Assembly (NCBI GenBank): GCA_920105625.2
Contig: OV050030.1
Span: 427,892,240-427,956,239, forward strand
Reading direction: 5' to 3'
Source: Clusia tigrina
Lineage: Eukaryota > Arthropoda > Insecta > Diptera > Clusiidae
DNA: 64,000 nucleotides
Positions within the stretch are counted from its first letter, which is position 1; every line of letters starts with the position of its first letter. The notes beneath the pieces were generated by a model. That model was not told where the DNA came from. It saw only the letters and a list, made by a program, of their open reading frames with translations, and did no database searches. Of the stretch, positions 35,601 to 47,229 are shown piece after piece. Made by a program: the position numbers and the translations under genes.

Positions 35601-38356
35601 GCGAACTGCGAAAGCGTTTAAAATTTTTGTGCAAACAAAATTAACGCCTAAGCAGCAGCAGCCGAGCGTGAAAATACTGAGCGTGTGTGGACTGCGTGAC
35701 TCATGGGCCGCTGAGAGTAATTCAGAGCATTCCTGGTGACGATGGGTTCACAAAACTCCCCAAAGCGGCTGAGTTGAGTGCACACATTTTAGGACAGTGT
35801 TCTTGAACGCTACAGTGACGCATCAGCCAAGCCACTTGGGTGCAAACCAGGCCTGTTGAAGGTAATGCGGTGTTCTTGAATAATGAAGGCCTCTGTCAAA
35901 CTTTGTCTACGCTGTGCAGTTATTGTGGAAACCATCGTCCCAGTAGCCTTCGACAAGTTCACAAACAAGAGGCTCTAAGCACAGTAGCTGGGAAAATCGA
36001 TCCAACACAAATGAAATTTCTGGCACACGCATATGTTGGATATCAAACAGCAGCGCGTCTCTTGCCCCTGCGTCGTTCGACTGATTTGTGCGTCTCTCTA
36101 TAAATACTGAAAAAAAGCTGAACTCGGCAGCTGTTCCAGCGTACAGCGCTCTATACAAAATAACAACGGACGCACGGCTCTGTCTCATTGGCGTTAAAAT
36201 TACAGCAACAATGCGGGAATAACAACACACATTGGCATGTGGAGTGGCCTCTCGAAACTGCCTGGGGACACGTTCCACGATAGCAAATTACAGCATACGC
36301 GTTTATTGGGTATTGAAGACATTTTCACATTAATATGTGGCTATTTTTAAACTGAATCGCAGAATTTCCACAAATGAAACCAAGGCCAATGAAAATGGAA
36401 TTGGCAGGAAATTGACAATTTAGTTTGTACGCCAGAAGTGAGAAGTGAAATATAAAGTATTGTCTTAAAAGGCCACCAGCAGCTCATCTAGAGGCATGGT
36501 CAGCTTTATCTCACATTCTTTGAAGGCGCCTTTAAATAATAGCCTTAAAATTCCTGTCTTCATTCTGTCGAAAGCATTATCTTATCTCTTAACTGGTTTA
36601 TATCAGAGCCACAATCAAAATTTTTTGGTTTATGTGAATGGAGCGTAAAAATTCCAAAACGCTTTCAAATACTTGACTAATTATGCAATAACAAATGCAA
36701 AAAGCAGCAACAAACGAGCGCAAAAATAGCAATTATTGTTTAAATGGAATGAGAGACGAGTTAACAGCTGAGACAGCGCTAAACAAACATGACGCAAGCC
36801 AAGCCGAGCCGAGCGCACAGGTGGTCTTTATCAATTAACACGCAACCTGTTTTGGAAAAGAAGGCATTACATACTTGCGAAAACAGATTTCTTGGGCACA
36901 CAAACAATTCTGCGCTTGCATTACACCGCCAAACAACATGCCTCGCTAAGCGAATTCGAAGCCCCGCACCCAAACAGAGCTATGCGGCAACCTCTCCACA
37001 CGTACTGCGACTCAAGGGCGTCTTTGTGCCACATTGGAACTGAAACAGCAACGCAAATGGAAATCGACATAACGTCATTCTCAACCTTGGCAGTCAATCG
37101 AATGAAATAATTTGGCCTGAATTATACAGAAAGAAATGCACTGAATGTGTGCACATTACGGGGCTCCTGCTACGAAAGTAAACAAATCCCTGAGTAAACG
37201 CACACCAATTCCCTTCCCCAATTGTTTGCTAGGAAAAGCCAGTCAAATGGAGCAACTTTTTACCATAAATTTTGTTGACAATACTCACAAATGATTAGGT
37301 AACTGCCAGTTGAAAAGCAACAAGTTCCAGCAACTTTAACTGCGTCCAGCCAGCGGACTCTCACTGCAGTGTACTCAGCCTCAGTAAATTATTCTTTTTT
37401 GTTTTGCTCTGCCAGCGACTGCTTTGATGCTCAATTTAAAATTATAATCAAAGCAGACCAACTCTTAGGCAGCCAGCATGTTATATTTCATAATTTTAAT
37501 ATCACTTTTTATTATTACGGGGCGGTATCTTTCGCTGCAAGCGCGTTGCCTCCTCCTCCTCCTCACAGCTTCGTTGTTATTTTGCGCTTTTATGTTAATT
37601 TTGATTCATTTAGGTTTCACACACACACATTTTGGTCGCCTGCCTCCGTTAAAATGCTTCTTTAATGTTTTCGCATTAATTTTCAGCAAAAAATTAAAGG
37701 AAAACACAATTTTTGGCCACCGAAAAGTTTCTGAGACGTTCGCGTTTACGAATTTTCAAGAAAATGTCAGCGCGACAATTTCATGCAGTGCAAGCGAGTA
37801 GAAAAATAAAACTGAACCGTCAAAGACGGACAAAGCCATGTGAGAGTAAACGAATACGAGAGAACGCAGCAAGCAATGAGTAATCAGGCAATCATTCAAA
37901 TTGGAACTGCTGTTGGGAGCGCCCTCTAGTTCGATCGTGCGCAGAGTTGCCAACATTCTAATTACATATTTACTATTTCCAATTACATAACTACGAATGT
38001 AGGAAGGGAGAAATTTCAATAAGGAAATGAAAAATATTTACAAATATTTACAAAAATATTTACACTGATGCAAGGGTTTTATTTATTTCTACTTAACGAT
38101 ACTGTAACAAAAAAAACTAAGCGTAAAAGTAATAAATGGCAACATAAAACAAGTTATAAAAAATCGTGCATTGTCGCTCATAACAAACAAAAAGTTTTAA
38201 TGGCTATTATTCATTACCAAGAACCTTTGTACACGAAATTATGTTTTAAGGTATTAATAATGTTACTAATAACAATATCATCCCGGTCAAGCGAAAATTA
38301 TAATAGCATAGTTCAACAATGCAAATAAATTAGCAATCAGCTTCGATCAACACCTG
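35601..38356. other. Gene-free region upstream of sktl
   Basis: No coding gene supported. On the + strand CTCTATAAATAC near 36096 looks like a TATA box, but no initiator or open frame follows at the right place. The rest is spacer with short chance frames. Confidence 0.4.
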
Positions 38357-38618
38357 ACAATGGGTGCATTCTGGCAACCTATCGGTTGCCTATCGGGTGA
38401 GTGAAACAGCGCACTTTGTTTATGAATGCACCGCTACAAAAATATGTCACTTTGTATGTAAACATCTGTTCTACAAACAGCTGTGCTAAGTGTTGAGTAC
38501 GGTAGCGAAGAAAATTTTCGCTCAAAGAAATGGCGTCCGCTCAATCAGTTGATTGCAAAAAATTCGGAGAATTCCGATCGGGTGGGTATCCGATGGGATG
38601 CCAGAATGCAGCCAATGT
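38357..38618. mobile_element. MITE-like element with 29 bp terminal inverted repeats
   Basis: The left arm 38357-38385 and right arm 38590-38618 match at 25 of 29 positions when one is reverse-complemented. Both contain TGCATTCTGGCA and ATCGG. The inner 204 bases have no open frame. The outer limit is uncertain because I cannot see a clean target-site duplication. The size (about 262 bp) and structure fit a miniature inverted-repeat DNA transposon whose superfamily I cannot name. Confidence 0.6.
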
Positions 38619-39235
38619 GTCGGAAGCCATCTACTGTGAGTTAGTTAAGCAGCTGACTATAGAAATGATTGCCCTTAGTTGACTAACACACGTACTACGT
38701 GATAAATAACTGACGAAGTATCATCATATATCTTCCCACATACTTCACCTAATTTTAAATGAATATTAAAAAGAGTTTTCACATTATAGATACAAAAATG
38801 TTGAATGCAATTGATAAAATTGTTTCTTTGCCCTTTGTGGAATATAACGAAATGAATGTAGTTTATTTTTATTTCATTATCTGAAACCACTTTAATGGAA
38901 TTCATCGCGTATCAGCACAACAAAATTAATTATCAAAGTAAAAAACAATATTATATGAAAGCAACCACTCTGATTTAAGTAAAGCTGAAAACCTCCGTCG
39001 CCATAGCAAATTGCATGTTAACATTAACTTAAATTTTTAATTTTAAATTAATTCAATACATATATTATTAAATGTAATTCCACTTTTAAACACTTTCTGA
39101 AATTCTCTCTTAAATTTAAATTTGCAAGACAAACTGAGCTGATTTGCATTTTTGTGCAGAAATATGTGCAAATCCCGAATATTTCAATTCGTTTAATAAC
39201 ATAAAAGTATCTGGCAACACTATTAATGGGGAAGT

Positions 39236-39474
39236 CAACTATAGCAAAATTAGTACCGGGTAAAATGCTAAGCTAGGGCTTTCGCCAGAGATTCTCTGTT
39301 TTTCGGTTTCCAAACAGAGTTAGATTTACAATCAGACACAATTTATGTGTAAATGCAATGGACCGATCCAATGACCGAGTTTACTCAAAGTATATTGAAA
39401 TTTTAAAACATAGCACACACAAAATTGTACTCTCTAGGAGCGGCATTTACCCGGTGATGGTTTTGCTATATTTG
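39236..39474. mobile_element. Second MITE-like element with ~32 bp inverted repeats
   Basis: The left arm 39236-39268 pairs with 39443-39474 at about 27 of 33 positions with one gap. Both contain TATAGCAAAA and ACCGGGTAAA. The interior is A/T-rich and non-coding. TA just outside TAGCAAAA on both sides is compatible with a TA target site, but so is chance. It is unrelated in sequence to the element at 38357. Confidence 0.55.
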
Positions 39475-42400
39475 AGTGGAATACCAGTACGATAAATCCA
39501 AGGTTTGTTTTTTTCACTTCCGTTGCGGCTTTTACTAGACAAGTTTCGATTTTTTTTATTAGAATTAAATATCACACTGCTCAGGGACCACAATAATTAT
39601 CATTCTTCTGTTAATGCCACTCACTGCACACCATCATTTGGAATTTTGTAACGAAATTCCATAAATATTTTCAATTACCGTAAGCAATGAAGTGAAATTT
39701 ATTGTAATTCTCACTTCTTAACCATTTTGGTCAGCAAATCAAGCCCGACCAGCGAAGCAACAGCGAACCTAATTATAAAAACAAAAGTTCCGACACGCTC
39801 GCCCAACAGCATAGCTAATTAGATTAGATTAGCCCAGCGGATCCCAACTGGCGCTCAGCCGCGTAAGTAAGTTAATTTGCTTATTAGTGGCAGCCTGGAA
39901 CGAACAAGCGCGCGGGGCGGACGCGGCGTAATTTCGGATTGGCCCACTGTAAATGCGGGAAGGTGCTGCTCCTGCGGTTCTAACGTGATGAGTAATTTTT
40001 TAATGGAAATTTCGCCAAATCGGAACTGCAAAAGGCGCGCAAATGGCCTTTCAAAAATAATTAAAATTCAATAAGGGTGCGGGCCGCGGCAGATTCTAAG
40101 CGAGCGTGTGCAAATCTGCATTCGGGTGGAAGCGTACGTGTGCATGCCTGAGTGTGTGTGTGTGCCCGATTTATATTGGATTATCGTTGACTGGGCAGTT
40201 TTATTGTTCCGTTGGTGCTGCTAAGTCAATTAATGTTGTGGCTTCGTTGTGTTCTTTATTGGCACATTTTGTGAAAATTATGTCGCCTCAGCTCCATTTG
40301 GGGTAATACCAATGTTATCTTTTGCCGCGCCCATTTAAATGTGGAAGGGAGGCAGGCACAGACAGCACCCCGTTCATATACCTTAAAAGTTTCCAAGCAA
40401 GTTCCTCATACATATAATAATTAACGACGCCTTTCGAGCGGTGTATCATTATTTTATAAATAATTAAACACATCTAAACATGTTTGTGTGCGCTACAATC
40501 AGCATTACCGGTCTCTAAATGACGGCGCACGCAGAGGGGGATATCACAAGGAGAATCGGGTATTTAAGTGAAACAAACTATGAGGGGGGACAAGGCCATT
40601 TGTAGCCCATGAAACTTCTCCAGCGTAGTGTGCTTTCTGATTCTACCTGCCTCACTAATCTCTGCTGCCAACTGCGGCTGCGGTTGCTGTGTCATCCATC
40701 TCCGCTTTTGGATGTGAGTAATTTTAAACGATTAATGCCTTTGGAATGTTGTGAGTTGCAGCGATAATCATCATTTATGGGTTGCTGATTAGAATCGGAG
40801 GGGTGCGGGGTGACCCACCGCTTCCCCTGCGTTGCGTTTCATTTATGATTAATTAAACTAGCGTCAATGGTGTTGTTGTAAGTAGAATGCTTGATTTTCG
40901 GCTTTTATGGCAGTGCATTTGTTCAAATAAGCTCAGTGTTCAAAGGCAAAAACAGCCTTCTTAATATATTTATTGCCTTACGGTAAACATACTACGTAGA
41001 TAAAGGTGTGCAATCGGAGCTAACGCCGTCGACGTTCTTTTTTTAAGCCACCCAACGAAAAGTTGTGTAAATTCTTGTCAAAGTTAAGATAAGGCTCCCC
41101 AGGTTGACCCCATTTCAGACCGTCAGAGAACATCGAAAATTGATAAATTTATCACCAATTGTAATCTACCAGCATAACTTCAGCGATTTCATAATAAAGT
41201 TAAAATATTTGTATAATATTATCCCACATATTTGTGGCGTGCACAAAGTTGAAAATTCTTTTGTCGCATGCGATAAATTTTGTGAACATTTTAGAGTGGA
41301 AATATTTTGTACTTCGAGGAAGAGCAGTTTAATAATTTAATAAAAATTTGTGTGCCACGGTAGCGGGAATCCCGATTCGAGTCCCGAAAGAATTAAACCT
41401 ACTGGGTCGTTGTTCATGTTGGACTAAAGCAGTTAATATATAAGAACCGTGGACTGAGAGCATTTATGCCAATAACCACAAATGCAAAGTGGTGTGGAAT
41501 AAGAAGGAAGTTTTGCTACTTGGGAAGAAAATATTGCGAAATTCAGGAAGAATTATTATAACTCTAAGCCAGCAAAAGGACTTTCTTATATAATGCGATG
41601 TAACAGTTCTCAAAAGGTAATTTTTCTTGTTAAACTGGCCTTTTCCTACCTTTTTTTTTAACTATTTCTGAATTTTTATTATAAAATGAACAAATTTCCT
41701 CTAATACGTGCTGCTGCTTCAAAGATTATCACGAACATTCCCCTCACTCATATAGATGCTCATCCATTGGGTCTTTTACCTGGTATTATGCTGTCATGGG
41801 GTCGTGAAATCGACTTCTTTCCGAGGCATGGTGCCTTGAAGCCTCTTATCATCTTCCACCTTCATTCATATCATTGCTCATTAATCTCACTGTAAGATTC
41901 TAGAGCCGTGTTTTATATGCTAGGCTTAACTCTTACCGCTTATTTTGAGATTTGTAAGGATTACCATAAAAAACCTTAGCAAAATCGTTACTTTTAACGA
42001 CTTGAGATTGAGTTGCGTACACGATTTTTTTATGGTTTGTTCATAGAATGAGATTTCTTCAGTGTGCAAATATGAGTATTTACCGAACATTTTTTACCAG
42101 TGCTGCTCCCACCTTTCTTGAAACCTGGACTTAGTCACTTGTTGTTTTGTTATAGTGAGTAACTCAGGTGGTGAAGCCAATGCGGCTAATAATGTTTTTC
42201 TTGCGCAGTGAACACAATTTTGTATCGTTTCAAATGGCTGTAGAAAATTTTATCGCATGCGACATAAAAACATGGCCTTCCTGCTCGGTGCTTCAAATCT
42301 TGATTAGACCACTTTTTACCTAATTCAGCTCAAACAATTCAATGCCGAACCAAACAAAGAAGCGGGTTCGGACTCGTCGGACTCTGCGGATTCCAAAGAA

Positions 42401-43750
42401 ACGTTATTTCTCTGCAGAGCGCGAACAGAAAACAGTCCACGCAGCTGTTTCCCCCTGCCAAGCGCACACACATAAATCAAAGCCTTCAAACAATGGTGGC
42501 AATATCAGTGCACATGCCATAAAAACAGACCAAGAAGCTCCGCTGCCACAAAGCAGTGCCACAATGATAATAAAGAACAGCAAAAGAGAAGAAAACATGC
42601 GTCATGAATTATTTAAAAGGCATTCAAACGCATTGTCACAGATACGTCAATAAAATGGCAAATGACAACTAAATTGACAGAGGCAACAAGCGCGATGCAT
42701 CATCAGCGGCAGCCGCCACATCAGTTACACTGCTCCAGCGTCAGCTCCTGGCCCAGCTGGTGATGATAATGACAACATTGGCAATGACGATGATGATGGC
42801 GATGCGCACAACAATTGAATCACATGCAGCAACATGTCGCATGCAGCAGCAAATTAACGAATTTACGAGCTGACTGAGTTACGTGCTGCCAGTGGCAGTA
42901 GCAGGGGCGGCGACAGTGGCTGTAATGGTGGCATTGACAGTGGCGGTGATGAAGACGGTGACGCTGACAGCGGAAATGCCATAAAATTGCTACTATTTTA
43001 ATGGTCGGTTAGAAGTATTCCGTCCCCGTTAGTCCCACTGCCAGCCACGCTCCATGCTGCCTCCCCGTGCCCCACCTCAACTGACGGACAGTTATTGGCC
43101 GCCATTGATAGCCGTGTACACAATTACCTATAATTATGGCAATAATTCGATTGAAATTTATTATTCGCAATGCCATTCGATTGTCCAAATACGGCATGTG
43201 AGCCAATAATTGAAATTCAATTAAATGGCACAGCGCGATGAGCTTCGCTGGCGGACGACCGAGAGTGGCCTAACACCAAATGCTGTGCCAGTTTTCCCGG
43301 TCGCCACATGAAAAACTATCTCATTTTATTCTATTTTCCCATAAACATAGTTCAGGGAAATCATTTCGCAATGCTTCGCAGTTGAGCCCGGTGATTCATG
43401 CCCCCCATTCGACGATTCTGAGGAAAACAGTCACGATGGATGTAAAGTTCACCATTTATCAACTTTTATTTTATGGCTTGTTGTTTAATTCTTTATTATT
43501 GTCTGTTGTTTATTTATTTAATTGCATTTCTATGCTTTATGTGGTGGGCTGCGAAGGTGGCCTCCGTTTATGGAGAGGCAATTGAACACAAAGCATTTCA
43601 CTATGTCAGCATGATGGCAGTTTGAGCCCCATCAAGACATGGGATGCTCGAAGAAATCTTAGATTCGCTCTTCCAGAGACCTTTCCAATACTAAAGTTAG
43701 CTGAAATTCGAAGGACTTCGATGTAGGATTACACCAACTAGTTCAGAAAT
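39475..43750. other. Gene-free spacer
   Basis: No supported gene. A (GT)n-like stretch lies near 40150-40164, and a GAT/GAC-rich stretch at about 42760-42960 (gatgatgat, ggcggtgatg). Short frames there are driven by composition. Confidence 0.45.
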
Positions 43751-43787
43751 AGTGACCGAGTGGAGTCAGAGGATTGAAATCCTATGG
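43751..43787 (+). other. Possible tRNA-Ser-derived fragment
   Basis: AGTGACCGAGTGG matches the box A region of serine tRNAs (usually GTGGCCGAGTGG). It is followed at nearly the right distance by GGATTGAAATCC, close to the anticodon arm of tRNA-Ser(UGA). There is no variable arm, T arm or box B, so at most it is a relic. Chance similarity is possible. Confidence 0.25.
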
Positions 43788-43899
43788 TTCAGTAAGAAGA
43801 GTGTAGAGACTCAAAGGTGCTCAAAGCAGGGCAATATTCATGCTGGATGTAAACAATGCCAGCCCAGGAAATGCTGACCTAGGAAAAATATAATCAGCC

Positions 43900-44085
43900 T
43901 GTCGAATATTTGATAGTGGAATGGAACTCCGGAATGATCATGGGATCAGACACATCCCGCCGAAAACCGATATTTGCTAAATGTCAGGAGTGGAACTCCG
44001 GAATGATCATATTGGGCACATCCGCTGAGTGCCGATATTTGATAAATGTCAGAGTTGGTCAGGAGTGGAACTCCGGAATTATTGC
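43900..44085. repeat. Three-copy tandem repeat, ~70 bp unit
   Basis: TGGAACTCCGGAAT begins copies near 43922, 43990 and 44065. Copies 1 and 2 continue with GATCAT, CACATCC, CGATATTTG and AAATGTCAG, and copy 3 is cut short. The start also carries a partial GAATATTTGATAG before copy 1. Confidence 0.8.
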
Positions 44086-46751
44086 ATCCACATTCAAGTC
44101 AGAAATTTCAGTAAATTATCTTCTAAACAGTTTTGAAGTTACTTTTGGAGGGACTCACTGAAACCCTCAGACTTTTAAGGGCTCGCGCTACTTTTGGGTA
44201 CTTCTATATGCAAAGCGTATGCGTAGCGGGCGTGAATGGCTTCCGTGCAAACCCGGCCGCACTGTGGAACATGTTAAAGGGGTTCACTAAGTCACCTGAC
44301 CCTCTCAGCTATGCTGCTAGATTAACTGGTCAAGAACTGAAGCCATAATTATACATTTAAAACCGTTGCCATTAAGACAAATTAATTAAAATTTCATGTT
44401 AATTTCTTCTCAGTGTTTTTATCGCTTCATCAGTGATAAAAAATCGGTTCATTCTTGCATAATTCTAAATTAAGATTTAGTCACGTCTGCGGCTGCGTCT
44501 GCGCCAGCGTCAGCGTCAACGTCAACGTCAGCAAAACGACGATTCACTAATAAGAAGAATCGCATATTTCCCCGTATGAAGATGTACGCACGATTACAAT
44601 GAATATGCTTGAGAACACTCAATGAAAAATGTTAAACAGGTTTTGATAATCAACAAAGCAAATACAGGGCACCCATAACAATGTGTGGAAGCAAAGCAAA
44701 CTTGTTCAGAGGGTAGAAGTACAAGAATACAGAGTAAACCCAAGTAAAGTTTAATATTAAAGACTAGAATTGGGCAGGGAAAACTCGTATATTTCTTATA
44801 AAATGGTATGTTATGAACAGGAAGGGGAACTAAGAATATAAAAACTTCTGTGGAATCGCAAACGCTTCCTCGGATTGGTGTTGAATTCAAAACACATTCC
44901 CATAAATATACGAAGCAATATTGATGGTAGATCTGAGGTCATATTCACCCTTTGTCGATGTTCTGTCCAGATCTTCAATTGTAAATTTTCATACTCAATA
45001 TATTTTGAAACATTGGAGAAGACATTTTTATTCTTTAGATATAAGATTATACTCCATATTATTGGTTTCTAGTATTTATAGTCGAAACAGTCATTAAAAT
45101 AAACAAATTCATAAAAAATAAATGGTAGAAACGAAAAACCTGGGATTAGGGTTACTTTTAACCAACCAAGGTATGACATGAGTGGAAACTGAAATCCAAA
45201 CTGAATCGGGGCTTATTTATCAGTACTAATCTGTATACATCGGATATATATGTTCAAATGCCAAAAACGATTGGACGTCATTCCATGACAGAAGTGATTC
45301 ATATAATAAAATATCACGAATAGATCTTATCTATTTTCCCTGTATTTCACATAACGCGTATATGGAATAATGTTGCCCAGGAAGCCGCTGAGTTTACTCC
45401 AGCTATAGAGAAAGAGTCGTTACAATATTCGAACAGTTTTGGAGGGTTCTCAATAGATACATAAAAGGCCTGTTGGATGACTGCTGTATTTCAACCCTAG
45501 AGCAGTGAATCACACCCATTTGTAATTAGTTCCATTTCGAAACAGTTTTAACTCCAACTTTTTAAATAAAATGTAATTTAAAAAAAAACTTTTATAAGTA
45601 CAACAATTTCCTATGATGAAAATATTCTTCCGAATGTGAGAGTAGGTCAGTAGACGTCAATGCAGTGAAATTAAGATTATTTCTCTCAGACTATTTTATC
45701 TACTATCTATTCTTCCGAATTTTAGCACTGGCTAATAAGACTTTAGGAATATTATTTCCTAAATATTCTAGAATAGATTGCAATGAATTAAAGTGGAGTT
45801 ACAAGAAAGAAACATAAATGTTTATTAGTTATATTGAAATATTTGTTAGTCTGGGAAAACTCGGAAAAAATATGTTCAGCTCCACTGAAACTTTTACCCA
45901 CTTCGCGCCAGAGTTCCTGATACTTTATCTACAGTCGCAACATGATAAGCTTCAGGAACCGATACACGGATATAAACACCAGAACTGTTTAATGAATTTG
46001 AATACCAGTATTTTAAATTATTAAACGAAAATATTGCATTTAATAAAAAAAAACAGGACAAAATTTGAATAATCACCATTTAATTATTGAAAAAGCTATC
46101 AGGAAGAGAAACTGGTGCCATTAATGTGAAGGCACCTCTTTTTTCCTCCAGTTTCAATCAGTTTCTTGGGTCTTTTAAATATAAAAGTTTATCTGCCCAG
46201 TAAGTTCAATTTCAAATCACACCCACCCCCATTTTCCCCAACCCAACGAAAGTTGCCTAACAATTTGCTTCGGTTGTACTTGCATTAAAAATCGAATTAA
46301 CAAATTCGCCTGTTCTCAACACACCTTCACACACACACACAAACACACTCTCCTGCACTGTCAATCTCAGCCTCAGTCGCAGGGTACACGAATCTGACTC
46401 ATGTGCAATGTGCAAAGACGAGGCGCGCCGATAAGAGTCCGAACAGGCCCGGCAGATCCGAGCCAGCTGACAATTGTTTGCGCACTTTTCATTTAAATTC
46501 GCCGTTCTAACGTCCAACATAGTGGAAATATCAACTATAATTGAGTGATTTATGGGTGTCGTTGATGAGAAGGAGAGATGGGGAGGTGAGGGGGGCGACA
46601 GGTGAGAAACAGTTCGCTTAATTTCAGCGCAAATTTCACTGATAACAAACTAAAATTGAAGACAGCGGCGAGCGATAAAAAACTTTTGCTTATTTGTGGA
46701 TTTACAACTCTGATCGGGATAATAGAAAATTTACAAATGCGCTGCGCTTAC
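44086..46751. other. Gene-free spacer
   Basis: No supported gene. A short GTCTGC/GTCAAC hexamer run occurs at about 44479-44531. Confidence 0.45.
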
Positions 46752-47229
46752 CTTGAATGATTTTGTTAATATTTCTATTTATGTTTTCTGCATAAAATGA
46801 TCGAGGAATATTATCCGCAATTAAGCTTCGAATAAAAATTAGATCCACGTCGGAATTTCTGCATCCGTCTCGCGGCTGAGTTATGCGACAGCTTGGAACA
46901 AATTCAGAGGGGAAAATGCAAATCTCGTACGCTGACAACTGCCCAGAAGCTCTGCACGCACGGTCGTGGTCACGGGTCGAGCCACGTAAAGTGCGGGCGG
47001 GGAAGGCGGCGGGCGTTTGTTTACCAAACAAATCACGCACGAACGTTTTAATCGAGCTGGGCTCGGAGACCTTAACAATGGAAGCAAACCGCGCTGCCGT
47101 TAACTGGGCACGACGCGCTGCAACCAAACCGCGACACAATCACAAAACAAACACAAAGAACCGAAAAATGCAACCAAAGAAAGCACACAAAGAAACTAAT
47201 TTGAATGAGGCGCGTTAAATTTGACGACT
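46752..47229 (-). other. Candidate non-coding first exon
   Basis: On the minus strand an initiator-like TCAGTC places a start near 47229, with a second TCAGTC near 47277. A strong donor CAAG|GTAAGC ends the segment at 46752. The text between is G/C-rich with only short frames. The next good minus-strand coding exon downstream is sktl (acceptor at 35019), so this could be a distant sktl 5' UTR exon with an intron of about 11.7 kb, or the start of an unknown transcript. Only the signals are seen. The link is inference. Confidence 0.3.

Noticed and set aside
36096..36130. TATA-box promoter on the + strand
   Set aside because: TATAAATA is present, but no initiator, exon signal or gene follows on that strand.
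41351..41393. Box B-like GATTCGAGTCC suggesting another tRNA or SINE
   Set aside because: No box A at the right distance, no flanking duplication and no similarity to the 594-794 element.
46702..47139. 145-codon protein on the minus strand
   Set aside because: It reads across a strong splice donor, and no domain was recognised; a non-coding exon fits better.
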